A stretch of DNA of 64,000 nucleotides. It comes from Arthrobacter glacialis. GTDB lineage: Bacteria; Actinomycetota; Actinomycetes; Actinomycetales; Micrococcaceae. Below are positions 1-8,631 of the stretch, piece by piece. Each line of letters opens with the position of its first letter. Position 1 is the first letter of the stretch. The translations under genes and the position numbers were made by a program. The notes beneath the pieces are model-generated. The model saw only the letters and a list, made by a program, of their open reading frames with translations. It was not told where the DNA came from and did not search any database. The stretch covers positions 310,001-374,000 of the forward strand of contig NZ_PPXC01000002.1 in assembly GCF_002909445.1 (NCBI RefSeq), written 5' to 3'.

Positions 1-293
1 CTGCTGTGGAGCTCCAAATCCAGGCCCAGACGCTCATTCATGGCGTGCAGTGTCACCTGGTCCACGGAATCGGCCGGTTCCAGCGCTGCCAACGACGCCA
101 GGGCAGCCCGCGTTGCCTGCTCAGCCGCCGCCAAACCGGCGGGGGATTGGTCGCGATACTCACTTTCACGCCCCGGCCGGCCCAACGAGGTGGCAAAGCC
201 CGGGTCGAGCTCCAGCAGCGTCTCGGTGTAGGCGTTGGCAAGCTGGTCAATGGCAGTGGCGGCCCTGGTGACGGGCTGTGCGGGCAAAGTCAT
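1..293 (-). CDS. DUF885-family protein, N-terminal part (runs off the left edge)
   Basis: The minus strand reads from an ATG at 293 to the window edge with no stop, giving about 97 residues that begin MTLPAQPVTRAATAID and include ELDPGFATSLGRPGRE. A start of the type 'A.. L..DP..AT.LG...' followed by a short helical segment is typical of the DUF885 family, a group of large, poorly characterised cytoplasmic or secreted proteins thought to be zinc-peptidase related; the metal-binding part would lie outside the window. It is transcribed in the same direction as accD/accE upstream, 38 bases after the accE stop, so it may be the third gene of that operon. No strong ribosome binding site is visible before the ATG. 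The family call rests on the N-terminus only. Confidence 0.6.
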   Translation of the reverse strand, partial: MTLPAQPVTRAATAIDQLANAYTETLLELDPGFATSLGRPGRESEYRDQSPAGLAAAEQATRAALASLAALEPADSVDQVTLHAMNERLGLDLELHS

Positions 294-331
294 GCCCCGA
301 GCCTACCGCCTTGTTGCTTATCAGCTGGCAG

Positions 332-538
332 TTAGCGCCCCGAGCGACGCCAGGCACCAGCGCCGGGTTTGGGCGGCAACTTCAGGAGTGTCCGCCGGGC
401 CCAATGCCGGCTGGGAGTTTTGGCTTCCGACTCGCCGGCGCCAACCTGCAAGGCAAGCACGACGGCGGTAACGGCCGCGAGTTCCTCGGGCGTGGGATCG
501 CCCTTGGTGACGGTAAGCAACGGCTCGGCCGGGATCAC
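332..538 (-). CDS. acyl-CoA carboxylase epsilon subunit (AccE/PccE-like)
   Basis: A 68-residue protein starting at a GTG that overlaps the accD stop by 3 bases (GTGA), so the two are translationally coupled. Its N-terminal half reads [17 protein letters not shown], the hallmark of the small epsilon subunits found beside acyl-CoA/propionyl-CoA carboxylase beta subunits in actinobacteria: a beta strand, 'G.PT.EELAA' and a helix. These subunits stabilise the alpha-beta carboxylase complex and raise its activity. The C-terminus is basic and Trp-containing (RHWARR), ending in GAWRRSGR, as is usual. Family membership rests on the motif and the position directly after accD; the substrate of the complex cannot be read from this subunit. 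Confidence 0.85.
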   Translation of the reverse strand: MIPAEPLLTVTKGDPTPEELAAVTAVVLALQVGAGESEAKTPSRHWARRTLLKLPPKPGAGAWRRSGR

Positions 539-2118
539 AGCGGGATGTTCCCGTGCTTTTTGGCGGGCAGGCTGGCACGCTTGTCACGCAGCGCGCGCAG
601 GCCCTTGATGAGCTGGATGCGGGTGTCGGAGGGGGCGATGACGGCGTCCACGTAGCCAAGCTCGGCGGCCTGGTAGGGGTTCAACAGCTCGTCCTCGTAG
701 TTGCGCACAATCTCGGCACGGCGGGCTTCAACATCGCCACCCTCTGCTGCCACTGCTGCCAGGTCGCGGCGGTACAGGATGTTGACGGCACCCTGGGCGC
801 CCATGACGCCGATCTGGGCTGTGGGCCAGGCCAGGTTGAGGTCTGCGCCGAGCTTCTTGGAGCCCATCACAATGTACGCTCCGCCGTAAGCCTTGCGGGT
901 GATGACGGTCAGCTTGGGCACGGTGGCTTCGGCGTAGGCGTAGAGCAGTTTGGCGCCGCGGCGGATGATGCCCTGGAATTCCTGGTCCTTGCCGGGCAGG
1001 AAGCCCGGCACATCCACCAAGGTGATGATGGGGATGTTGAAGGCGTCACAATTACGGACAAAACGGGCCGCCTTTTCCGAGGCGTTGATATCCAAGGTGC
1101 CGGCGAACTGCATGGGCTGGTTGGCCACGATGCCCACGGTGTGGCCCTCGATGCGGCCGTAGCCGATCATGACGTTGGGCGCGTACAGGGCCTGCATTTC
1201 CAGGAAATGGGCGTCGTCCACGATCTGCTCAATCACTGCACGCATGTTGTACGGGTGGTTGGCCGAGTCAGGGATCAGCGAATCCAGGGCGAGGTCGCCG
1301 GCGTCGAGCTCCAATTCCTGCTCATGCTCGGTGACAGGGGCCTCTGCGAGGTTGTTGGAGGGCAGGAAGTCAAGGAGTTCGCGGACAAACTCAATGGCGT
1401 CGGCCTCGTCGGTGGCGAGGTAGGTGGAGGTGCCCGTGGTGCTGTTGTGCTGGCGCGCGCCGCCCAGGGTTTCCATGTCCACGTCCTCGCCCGTGACGGT
1501 CTTGATGACGTCGGGGCCGGTGATGAACATGTGGGAGGTCTTATCCACCATGACAACGTAGTCGGTCAGGGCGGGGGAGTACGCTGCACCGCCGGCGCAC
1601 GGACCCATGATGAGGGAGATCTGGGGGACAACGCCGGAGGCGTGCACGTTGTTGCGGAAGATGTCTGCAAACATGGCCAGCGAGGCCACGCCTTCCTGGA
1701 TGCGGGCGCCGCCGCCGTCGTTGATACCCACTACCGGGCAGCCGTTCCGCAGGGCAAATTCTTGGACCTTGACAATCTTTTCGCCATTGACCTGGCTCAG
1801 CGAGCCGCCGTAGACACTGAAGTCCTGGCTGTAGACGGCGATGAGGCGGCCATCCACTGTGCCGTAACCGGAGACGACGCCGTCGCCCAGGGGCTTCTTC
1901 TTCTCCATGCCAAACGCCGTGGAGCGATGCACGGCCAGGGCGTCGAACTCGACAAAGGAGTCCGGGTCAAGGAGCAGGTCAATGCGTTCCCGGGCAGTGT
2001 TGCGGCCCTTGGCGTGCTGCTTCTCAATGGCAGCTTCCCCTGAGGGCTTTTCCGATTGGGCCATCCGGTCGCGGAAATCGGCAATTTTGCCTGCTGTCGT
2101 TGAAAGGTCGTGGCTCAT
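535..2118 (-). CDS. accD: acyl-CoA/propionyl-CoA carboxylase beta subunit (carboxyltransferase)
   Basis: 527 residues, full length for an actinobacterial AccD/PccB-type carboxyltransferase. This subunit moves CO2 from carboxybiotin onto acetyl-CoA or propionyl-CoA to give malonyl- or methylmalonyl-CoA for fatty and methyl-branched acid synthesis. Visible landmarks are the N-terminal [19 protein letters not shown], the first oxyanion-hole region [15 protein letters not shown] (about residues 171-186), and the second, C-terminal CoA domain with DVPGFLPG and [16 protein letters not shown] (about residues 366-425). The start is the ATG at 2118, with GGAG about six bases upstream. It is coupled to accE downstream and divergent from birA, whose product attaches biotin to the partner alpha subunit, which is not in this window. 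Acetyl- versus propionyl-CoA preference is not resolved; it depends on a residue I did not align. Confidence 0.95.
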   Translation of the reverse strand: MSHDLSTTAGKIADFRDRMAQSEKPSGEAAIEKQHAKGRNTARERIDLLLDPDSFVEFDALAVHRSTAFGMEKKKPLGDGVVSGYGTVDGRLIAVYSQDFSVYGGSLSQVNGEKIVKVQEFALRNGCPVVGINDGGGARIQEGVASLAMFADIFRNNVHASGVVPQISLIMGPCAGGAAYSPALTDYVVMVDKTSHMFITGPDVIKTVTGEDVDMETLGGARQHNSTTGTSTYLATDEADAIEFVRELLDFLPSNNLAEAPVTEHEQELELDAGDLALDSLIPDSANHPYNMRAVIEQIVDDAHFLEMQALYAPNVMIGYGRIEGHTVGIVANQPMQFAGTLDINASEKAARFVRNCDAFNIPIITLVDVPGFLPGKDQEFQGIIRRGAKLLYAYAEATVPKLTVITRKAYGGAYIVMGSKKLGADLNLAWPTAQIGVMGAQGAVNILYRRDLAAVAAEGGDVEARRAEIVRNYEDELLNPYQAAELGYVDAVIAPSDTRIQLIKGLRALRDKRASLPAKKHGNIPL

Positions 2119-2222
2119 TGGTACTCCGGCTCAGTAGGTGGAAGCTGGCAGCCCTCGCAGTAGGAACCGCACAAAAGGGCAAACTCTTAGTTCATTCTAG
2201 TAACGTATTCCGGCCTTGCGTG

Positions 2223-2237
2223 TGTAGGAACCCTACA
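2223..2237. promoter_or_regulatory. inverted repeat in the accD-birA divergent intergenic region
   Basis: TGTAGG-AAC-CCTACA is a perfect 6-bp inverted repeat with a 3-base spacer, lying between the divergent accD and birA starts. The 270-base interval holds no other gene. The repeat could be an operator for a regulator of fatty acid or biotin genes, but it is short and I do not recognise a known consensus. No convincing -35/-10 pair was found beside it. Confidence 0.25.
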
Positions 2238-2389
2238 AAGTCGACAGTTAGCAATGGCAGGTTCCTCCACCCCATGGCACCTTGCACCCCGTGATGCCGT
2301 GGCGTCTGCCCGCCAGCTGTCCGCAGCTCGGCTGGAGGCTGCCAACCGCGCAGACATGAATGTCAGTGGTGCCGGATAAGATTGAGGCC

Positions 2390-3424
2390 ATGACCGGCGC
2401 GCCACAAGCACTTAACCAGCCTGCACTGAAGGCTGCTTTGTTGCGCCCCCAGGGATACTTCGGGCGGGTGGAGATTGTGGGCACCACCGGATCCACCAAC
2501 ACCGACCTGGCCGGCAGTGCTGGCGACCCACATCAGCTGTGGCCGGATTTGAGCGTTTTGATAGCCGACGCCCAAGAAGCCGGCAAGGGCCGGTTGGGCC
2601 GGACATGGGTGGTCCCAGCCGGGGCGGCCATGATTTCAAGCGTGTTCCTGCGCCCGGGTGACCGGGCGCCGTCAGCTGCGGGCAGACCCGGATCAGGCGC
2701 AGGCAGTGCACCCACTTCTGATGCACTCAGTTTTGGTGCACCTGCCGCTGGCCAACCCGCAGGCGGTGCGCTCCCCTTTGACGCACATACTTCTGGCGCA
2801 TCGGCTTTCGCCCTCACCGGCTACGCCTGGCTATCCATCCTGGCCGGCGTGGCACTGTGTGAAGCGCTGCGGGTGCACACCTCCGTCCCCGCGGCACTGA
2901 AGTGGCCCAATGATGTTGTGGTGAACGGGCGTAAACTTGCCGGCATTCTTGCCCAGCTGGTTCCGTTCACCACGGGTGGGCCCGGCGTGGTGGTTGGCGC
3001 AGGTGTGAATGTCAGTGCCGACGCCCACCAGCTCCCAACGGATCGTGCCACCTCGCTGCTTCTGGAAGGCGCCATCCCGGAAGCCCTGGACAGGAATGTG
3101 CTGCTTCCGGCGTATCTGAACACTTTTGCCGCCCTGTACAACGAATTTGTTGCGGCAGCCGGTGATGCGGCAGCGCCCCTTATTGGCGGTGTGGGGGGTG
3201 GGCGCAGTCTGCTGGAGCTGGCAGCACAGCACATGAGCACCTTGGGCCAGGAAGTTCGGGCGGAACTGCCAGGTGGCGCAATGCTGCACGGTACTGCGAC
3301 GGGGCTGGGCAACGACGGCAGTTTGTTGATCCGTGACGCCGCAGGAACATTTCATACTGTCAGCGCCGGTGACGTTATTCATCTGCGCCGCACAGAAACC
3401 GATGGCACGCTGAACTATGCGTAG
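2390..3424 (+). CDS. birA: biotin--[acetyl-CoA-carboxylase] ligase
   Basis: Activates biotin with ATP and transfers it to the lysine of the biotin carboxyl carrier domain of acyl-CoA carboxylases, which fits its position divergent from accD. Family motifs are the substrate-recognition segment TTGSTNTDLA, the biotinyl-AMP loop GKGRLGRTW and the catalytic segment KWPNDVVVNGRKLAGIL, followed by a C-terminal SH3-like domain (LPGGAMLHGTATGLGNDGSLLIRD). There is no N-terminal DNA-binding domain, so it is a catalytic-only (group I) enzyme. An ATG at 2390 gives 344 residues; an in-frame ATG at 2360 would add 10, and neither has a clear ribosome site. Unusually, about 45 Ala/Gly/Ser/Pro-rich residues separate ISSVFLRP from YAWLSILAGVALCEAL, where homologs have a short turn. 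It overlaps the next gene by 8 bases. Confidence 0.93.
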   Translation: MTGAPQALNQPALKAALLRPQGYFGRVEIVGTTGSTNTDLAGSAGDPHQLWPDLSVLIADAQEAGKGRLGRTWVVPAGAAMISSVFLRPGDRAPSAAGRPGSGAGSAPTSDALSFGAPAAGQPAGGALPFDAHTSGASAFALTGYAWLSILAGVALCEALRVHTSVPAALKWPNDVVVNGRKLAGILAQLVPFTTGGPGVVVGAGVNVSADAHQLPTDRATSLLLEGAIPEALDRNVLLPAYLNTFAALYNEFVAAAGDAAAPLIGGVGGGRSLLELAAQHMSTLGQEVRAELPGGAMLHGTATGLGNDGSLLIRDAAGTFHTVSAGDVIHLRRTETDGTLNYA

Positions 3425-3962
3425 TAGCTGGTTGGAGCAGGGGGAGCAGGTTCTCATCGACACCCGGCCCCATGCCCGGGTTCTGCTCTGGCCCATCACG
3501 GTGGGGTTGATGATGATCCTTGGCGCGTCCGCCACTCTGGCCAAGTTGCAGCCGGGGCCCTTCGCCGAATGGGCTCCGCAGTCCGGGCCGGTGCGCGAAC
3601 CAGCCATTGTGCTGCTGGTGACGGCTGTGGTCCTGCTGTTGTTGGCCTATCCGGTGCGGCGCACGCTGAGGTGGGCCTCCACACATATTGTCCTCACCAA
3701 TCAGCGGCTGGTGGTTCGCCATGGACCGCGGCGCCGAAAGGCCCACTTCCATGTCTTGGCACACATTCAGGAAGTGCGTCCCGTGCAAAATTGGCGGCAG
3801 CGGCTGGTGGGCTCGGGGGACCTGCAACTGCATATGTACCGCGGTCAGATGCGGACAATAAAGGAAGTACCTGTCGTCAAAGAGTTCAATAGTGAAACTC
3901 AACAGGCCTGGACGGCAGTATTTAGGGCATCCATTCAGCAAACACCCCAGCAAGGGGACTAG
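3417..3962 (+). CDS. bacterial PH (bPH2/DUF304-like) domain membrane protein
   Basis: 181 residues beginning MRSSWLEQGEQVLIDTRPHARVL, with two hydrophobic segments (about residues 20-42 and 61-80), then a soluble domain starting with ASTHIVLTNQRLVVRHGPRRRK. 'T..RLV.R.G...R' followed by a basic strand is the signature of bacterial PH-like domains (formerly DUF304/YdbT-type) in small actinobacterial membrane proteins. The soluble domain probably faces the cytoplasm. The start overlaps the end of birA by 8 bases and the stop lies just before the adenylate cyclase start, so birA, this gene and the cyclase are likely one transcript. The ligand and cellular role are unknown. Confidence 0.8.
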   Translation: MRSSWLEQGEQVLIDTRPHARVLLWPITVGLMMILGASATLAKLQPGPFAEWAPQSGPVREPAIVLLVTAVVLLLLAYPVRRTLRWASTHIVLTNQRLVVRHGPRRRKAHFHVLAHIQEVRPVQNWRQRLVGSGDLQLHMYRGQMRTIKEVPVVKEFNSETQQAWTAVFRASIQQTPQQGD

Positions 3963-4002
3963 GCTATTGACGAACTTACAAGAGAAAAGGAGCTGCGCCA
4001 GC

Positions 4003-5082
4003 TTGGAAGAGACCACTGACCGGCCCGAGCCGCTGTTGCCTCCTGCCTCACGCAACCAAACCAAAGCCCTGGAAACTCAGCTGTTGGGCGGCGAGCGGAC
4101 ACTCAAACGCCGCGACGTTGCTGCCGGAGTTGGCGTATCACTGCTTTCTGCACGCAAAATTTGGCGTGCCATGGGCTTCCCCAATATTGGCGATGAAGAC
4201 GTGGCCTTCACCGAGCGCGATCAAGAGGCGCTGCAGATCGTTGTCACCATGGTCCGTGAAGGCTTGTTGACGGAAGAAACAGCCATCTCCGTCACCCGTT
4301 CCATCGGTCAAATGACTGACAGGATGGCTGTCTGGCAGATTGAGGCGCTGGTTGAGGATTTGGTGGCGGAGCATGGCGTCAGTGACGCCGAGGCCCGACG
4401 CGCAGTGGTGTCCGAACTGCCAAGCCTGATTGCCCCGCTGGAAGAACTCTTGATTTATTCCTACCGGCGCCAGCTCAACGCAGGCGTTCAGCGCCTGGCC
4501 GTGCGTGCCGAGTCGGGCCTGGCTGCCAGCGAGTTGGGGCGCGACGGCGATGAAGACGACGCGCCGCTGCCCCTGGCCCGAGCCGTGGGTTTTGCCGACC
4601 TGGTCAGCTACACCTCACTGTCTCGGCGCATGAATGAAAAAACCCTGGCCAAGCTGGTGCAGCGTTTTGAGAACGTTTGTGCCGAGATCATCAGTGTTGG
4701 TGGCGGCCGGCTGGTGAAGACCATTGGCGATGAGGTCCTGTTCAACTGTGAAACACCCGTTGCAGGCGCCCAAATTTCCTTGGCTCTGGCCGAGGCCATG
4801 GCGGCTGATGACTTCCTGCCCGAAGCCCGTGTGGCCATGGTCTGGGGCCGCGTCCTGTCACGCCTCGGCGATATTTATGGCCCCACCGTGAACCTCGCTG
4901 CCCGCCTGACGTCGTTGGCTGAACCGGGCACCGTGTTGGTTGACTCCGTGACAGCCTCGGCGCTGACCAACGACGACAGGTTCATCCTGACCCAGCTGCC
5001 CGTGGAGAACGTGCGCGGTTTTGGTGAAATTGCCCCCGTGCTGCTCCAGCGTGGCAAGGGCCAGGGCCTAGTAGTCGACTAA
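4003..5082 (+). CDS. class III adenylate cyclase with Rv1264-like regulatory N-terminus
   Basis: Makes cAMP from ATP. The C-terminal half (about residues 190-355) is a class III cyclase homology domain: the first metal-binding Asp in VGFADLVSYTSLS, the second in KTIGDEVLF, and the transition-state region YGPTVNLAARLTSL with its Asn and Arg. The N-terminal half contains a helical segment beginning GGERTLKRRDVAAGVGVS, resembling the autoinhibitory, pH-responsive domain of mycobacterial Rv1264; this similarity is recalled, not aligned. There is no transmembrane segment. The TTG at 4003 is chosen because AAAAGGAG ends about 10 bases upstream; a TTG at 3967 is the main alternative, and an ATG at 3892 would run far into the previous gene. 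Its TAA interleaves with the stop of the convergent DUF222 gene. Confidence 0.9.
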   Translation: MEETTDRPEPLLPPASRNQTKALETQLLGGERTLKRRDVAAGVGVSLLSARKIWRAMGFPNIGDEDVAFTERDQEALQIVVTMVREGLLTEETAISVTRSIGQMTDRMAVWQIEALVEDLVAEHGVSDAEARRAVVSELPSLIAPLEELLIYSYRRQLNAGVQRLAVRAESGLAASELGRDGDEDDAPLPLARAVGFADLVSYTSLSRRMNEKTLAKLVQRFENVCAEIISVGGGRLVKTIGDEVLFNCETPVAGAQISLALAEAMAADDFLPEARVAMVWGRVLSRLGDIYGPTVNLAARLTSLAEPGTVLVDSVTASALTNDDRFILTQLPVENVRGFGEIAPVLLQRGKGQGLVVD

Positions 5083-7112
5083 GCAGCCTTCTCCGGCGGC
5101 TCAGATGGCCCATTCCGCGACAGCCCGTGGTGGTAGTTGTTGCGGCGGGCGCGCTGAGTGGGGTCGAGCCGAAAGCTGGGGATGTACCACGGCACACCCT
5201 CGTGAAACTCGATGGTCCAGTGGCCGCGGTGCACAAGCTGGTGATGCAGGCTGCACAGAAGGGTGCCATTGGAGATGCTGGTCTCGCCGCCGTCCTGCCA
5301 CGGGATGATGTGGTGGGCGTCGCACCAACAGGCGGGGGCTGTGCAGTCAGGGAAGGTGCAGCCCATGTCTCGGGCCAGCAGGATCTTGCGTTGCGCCGCA
5401 GTGAATAAGCGTTGGGTGCGCCCCACATTGAGGATGTCCTGGCCGTTGCCCAGAACCATGGTGGTGACATCGGCGTCGCAGAGTTCCACCTTGAAGAGTT
5501 CCAGCGGCTGGGGCCCGCCATAGGGCAGAAACGCTATTCCGCCTGCACCGCCAGCTGCGGTTCGTCGCTGAAGATCGGCCTCGGTGGTGCTGATGAAAAG
5601 TTGGGATTTCAGACCGCCGTTCAGCGGCAGTTTCCCCGTGCGGGCTGCCAGTTTGACGCAGTCGATCAGCCCATCGAGGAGTTTTTGCCCGTGGCTGCGC
5701 CTGTCCGCCACCGCCGAGTCGGTGCTGTTGGGATCGATCGGGTCCAGCCCGGGGAGGTCTTGCTCGTAGCCGGGCTCGGGCACAGGGATCCCGTTGACAA
5801 GGTGCGGCCACGATTCCGGAGGCGTGCCATCCGCGCTGGCAGTTTCGCCAGACGCCCAGGCGGGGACTGGGCCCTGCGGTGGTGGCCAGCTATTGGACGG
5901 AGATGCCTGTCCGCCTCCAAACGCCGCGGACATGGTGGAGATGAAGCCCTGCAGTTCCATTTGGCCGGGCAGCTCCTGCACGCCAGTCGTCATTGCCGAG
6001 CCGCTGGCCGAGCCGCTGGTTGCACCAACCCCGCTGGCCGAGCCGCTGGTTGCACCAACCCCGCTGTCCGCACCGCTGGCTGTGCCAACCCCGCTGTCCG
6101 CGCCACTCCCGCTGGATGCGCCACCTCCGTTGGCGGGGGCGCTGGCCGCACCACCCGCCGCGCCCGCCGCTTCAGCTTGATCCGTGAGCGGGTCCACAGT
6201 GCTGATGTCCACGGTGTTCGTGTTCACAGAGTTGATGTCCCCATGGGTGTTGGGGTTGGTGGCCCAGCCTATGGCGGACATCAGGGTTTCGTATTGGGGG
6301 ACGCTCAGGTGCCCGTCAAAGTGGACCAAACCGCGGCGGGGATGCCGGAAGAAGATGCCCTGCTTGGCCAGGAGTTCACCGTCGCTGGGTTGCTGTCCAT
6401 CCGGGTCCAGAAGGTTCACTGCCCTGGTGCCGATGCGGCGCAGGAAATCCGGTGGCTCATCCTTGGCGTAGTTGGTGAGGGTGGTTTCGAGGTCGTGGGC
6501 GCTTTCCTCGGGAATTAGACCGGCAGCCGAGAGATGGCGGGCGTCGTCGGCGAAACCGGAAACCACCAGGGCCTGCTCCACGGAGAGCTCCCCGCTGAAG
6601 AACGCCGATCCCAAGATGGGCTGAGTGGGTGGGGTGATCACCGTGGTGAGGACATCTGTGACAGGAAGAAAGTGCTCGGCCAAGCGCAGGCGGCGCGAGG
6701 CCTCGGCGGCACCCAGTTTCAGGGAGCTGGTGAGCAGGGCAACGGGCTTGGTGAATCCGGCGTCGCTAAACCGGGACGCCCGGGTGCGTGCGGCGAGCTC
6801 TCCGGCCACCTGTACTTGCAGGGCGGAGAGGATATGGTCCAGCTGCTCCAAGGATTGTCCCCAGCTGATGGTCTGGGTATCGGTGAGGCCCGCCAAATCC
6901 ACGCCCAGCGGCACCTCAACCAACCGAGCCTCAACCAGTGGCGTCCCATGCAACGGTGCCTCAACCGTGGATCCCTCAGGAGCGGCGGGAGAACAGGCGG
7001 GAGAATCGGCCAGCGCGGCGGCAAGGCGGAGAAGCTGGTGGATGTGCTGCCCCACCGCTCTCTGAGACCTTGTGGATCCGGGATTTCCCGGCGTCCTTGC
7101 CGTTGCTTCCAT
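5079..7112 (-). CDS. DUF222 / HNH endonuclease domain protein (13E12-repeat family)
   Basis: 677 residues. The N-terminal part (about residues 65-280) is the helical DUF222 domain (LAARTRASRFSDAGF, AEASRRLRLAEHFLP). The C-terminal part carries a complete HNH nuclease motif: a Cys pair in TFPDCTAPACWCDAHHIIPW, then DGGETSISNGTLLCSLHHQLVHRG. Such proteins are multicopy in Arthrobacter-type genomes and their function is unknown; nuclease activity is inferred from the intact motif. The middle (about residues 305-385) is a low-complexity Gly/Ser/Ala linker encoded by a minisatellite. The gene lies 113 bases downstream of the retron-like reverse transcriptase on the same strand. The gap is AT-rich (TATATA about 50 bases before the ATG), so it may have its own promoter. 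Its stop overlaps that of the convergent cyclase gene. Confidence 0.85.
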   Translation of the reverse strand: MEATARTPGNPGSTRSQRAVGQHIHQLLRLAAALADSPACSPAAPEGSTVEAPLHGTPLVEARLVEVPLGVDLAGLTDTQTISWGQSLEQLDHILSALQVQVAGELAARTRASRFSDAGFTKPVALLTSSLKLGAAEASRRLRLAEHFLPVTDVLTTVITPPTQPILGSAFFSGELSVEQALVVSGFADDARHLSAAGLIPEESAHDLETTLTNYAKDEPPDFLRRIGTRAVNLLDPDGQQPSDGELLAKQGIFFRHPRRGLVHFDGHLSVPQYETLMSAIGWATNPNTHGDINSVNTNTVDISTVDPLTDQAEAAGAAGGAASAPANGGGASSGSGADSGVGTASGADSGVGATSGSASGVGATSGSASGSAMTTGVQELPGQMELQGFISTMSAAFGGGQASPSNSWPPPQGPVPAWASGETASADGTPPESWPHLVNGIPVPEPGYEQDLPGLDPIDPNSTDSAVADRRSHGQKLLDGLIDCVKLAARTGKLPLNGGLKSQLFISTTEADLQRRTAAGGAGGIAFLPYGGPQPLELFKVELCDADVTTMVLGNGQDILNVGRTQRLFTAAQRKILLARDMGCTFPDCTAPACWCDAHHIIPWQDGGETSISNGTLLCSLHHQLVHRGHWTIEFHEGVPWYIPSFRLDPTQRARRNNYHHGLSRNGPSEPPEKAA
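6001..6100. repeat. 30-bp minisatellite inside the DUF222-HNH gene
   Basis: Two identical 30-bp units (6001-6030 and 6031-6060) are followed by a diverged unit (6061-6090) and part of a fourth. Each encodes ten residues of the Gly/Ser/Ala linker (SASGVGATSG type) between DUF222 and HNH. Copy number is likely to vary among strains without breaking the frame. Confidence 0.9.
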
Positions 7113-7225
7113 ACCTTAATTTTAGGGCAAGGCACCGACATTCTTGAAAGATATATACGAGTGTGTGGATAAACTATGCCACTTACCCGTACTGTGTATG
7201 ACTGAAAACCGCCCAGACGGCCGGG

Positions 7226-8590
7226 CTACCAAACAATCCGCTCAAATAGGGCACGCAACGTGGCCCCTCGGCCGGGATTGACGCTTGAAACCCAAGCCAC
7301 GCGCCCCATCAGGTGTGCCCGGAAATTCGCCTGGCCGTCACGGTTCTGGCCCTCGGGCCCAAGAGATACGCAGTTGTGCAGCACGGCTTTCAAGGCATCG
7401 AAGTCACCCCGGGTGACGTTGGTGTGCTGGTTGACCACCACCCCTGTCACGCTCTGCCGCACCCCGGCCCTGTGCACCCGGGTCTTCAAACGGTTCAGCG
7501 CGTGGCCCTCATCGGCCACAATCCGGGCAGCCCCTCGGACAAACGCATCGGCGCGCCGGGCCAGTTCAGAACCCCCGCTGAAGGCGAGGTCGTCGGCGTA
7601 GCGGGTGTAGCCGGCGTCGAACGCGCCAGCCCATCCCGACAGTCTCGAATCCAGCCGGCGCAGCGCCAAGTTGGCCAGCATGGGCGAGGTGGGCGCGCCC
7701 TGCGGCAGGTGCGGCAAGGCCAGGGCCTTGCGCAGCGCAAAGCGGTCCGCGGAGTCGCCGCCGGGTGGCATCTCGGCGATGACGCCACCTGGCACCGCAT
7801 GCGTGCACAGCCCCGTCAGCCGGTGTGCCACCGCCTCCGTGAATCCGGCTTGGCGCAGCACGCCAAACACCTTGCCCGGGGTGACATGGGCAAAGAAGGC
7901 AGCCAAATCCAGGTTCACCACCACCTCGGCGCCGGTATGCGCCCGGGCACCACTCACGGCGCTGCGTCCGGGCACGAAACCGTGCGCGGCGTTGTGCAGC
8001 GGGATGGGTGCAAGCAGCTCGTGCAGCACGGTACGTTGGAGCGCGCGCAGCCGCGGCTGCGGAATTTCAAGAAGCCTGGGCACCTTCCCGGGACGGCTGC
8101 GCCACTGGTACCTGTAGTGCTGCAGCCGCTTGCTCGTGGCCGTCCGGTTCCACTGCCGCGGATCGGCAAACCACTCAAGTTCACCGATGCTCAGGCCCAG
8201 TAGCCCGGCCAGCCCGGCCAGCGTGTCGAGGTGGGGCACCCGGGCCTCGCGGGCCACAGCAGGTTGCACCACGTAGTGGGCCACGATGATGGGCTTGCGC
8301 GCCTTGGCGGCCTTTTCAACTGCCGTTTCAAACGCTTCGCTGTGAAGCACGACGGCGACCAACTCACGTGGGGCGTCTGCCGGGCGCCGGTGGTAGAGGC
8401 CCAGAATGTGCTCGGCCAGCGGCCCCAGCCAACGCCGTCGAGCACCCAAAACGCTGGCCGCTGCGCTGATAAGGGAGGGCTTGGACCAGTCCTCGGCTGC
8501 CAGGAAGGCATGGGCCAGCGCCGTGGCAATCGCCTGGGGCGTGGGCCGAGGATTGCGCGCCAGAACGGCGGCGGAGAGGGTGGGGATCAT
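7226..8590 (-). CDS. retron-type reverse transcriptase
   Basis: With the ATG at 8590 the protein has 454 residues. RT motifs in order: NAAHGFVPGRS (about residues 200-210; the retron NAxxH motif of region X), NLDLAAFF with the first catalytic Asp (about 228), LPQGAPTSPMLANLAL (about 295-310), the YADD active site (about 331-334) and RQSVTGVVVN (about 379-388; the VTG motif of retron region Y). NAxxH plus VTG separates retron RTs from group II intron and DGR enzymes. A 120-150 residue N-terminal extension precedes the RT core; the long myxobacterial retron RTs (Mx162 type) have a comparable one. A TTG at 8617 and one at 8665 are alternative starts, but the latter lies inside the predicted retron RNA. 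None has a good ribosome site. The candidate msr-msd lies 42 bases upstream; DUF222-HNH is downstream. Confidence 0.88.
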   Translation of the reverse strand: MIPTLSAAVLARNPRPTPQAIATALAHAFLAAEDWSKPSLISAAASVLGARRRWLGPLAEHILGLYHRRPADAPRELVAVVLHSEAFETAVEKAAKARKPIIVAHYVVQPAVAREARVPHLDTLAGLAGLLGLSIGELEWFADPRQWNRTATSKRLQHYRYQWRSRPGKVPRLLEIPQPRLRALQRTVLHELLAPIPLHNAAHGFVPGRSAVSGARAHTGAEVVVNLDLAAFFAHVTPGKVFGVLRQAGFTEAVAHRLTGLCTHAVPGGVIAEMPPGGDSADRFALRKALALPHLPQGAPTSPMLANLALRRLDSRLSGWAGAFDAGYTRYADDLAFSGGSELARRADAFVRGAARIVADEGHALNRLKTRVHRAGVRQSVTGVVVNQHTNVTRGDFDALKAVLHNCVSLGPEGQNRDGQANFRAHLMGRVAWVSSVNPGRGATLRALFERIVW

Positions 8591-8631
8591 GGCTGCGACG
8601 GCTTCGATGATGACCAATCTGTCTGTTTGGG

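Noticed and set aside
7203-7230. Intrinsic terminator between the RT and DUF222 genes
   Set aside because: Only a 4-5 bp stem can be drawn before TTTT; too weak to call.
7226-8590. Group II intron maturase or diversity-generating retroelement RT
   Set aside because: No maturase X or endonuclease domain, no intron RNA ends, no template/variable repeat pair; NAxxH and VTG point to a retron.
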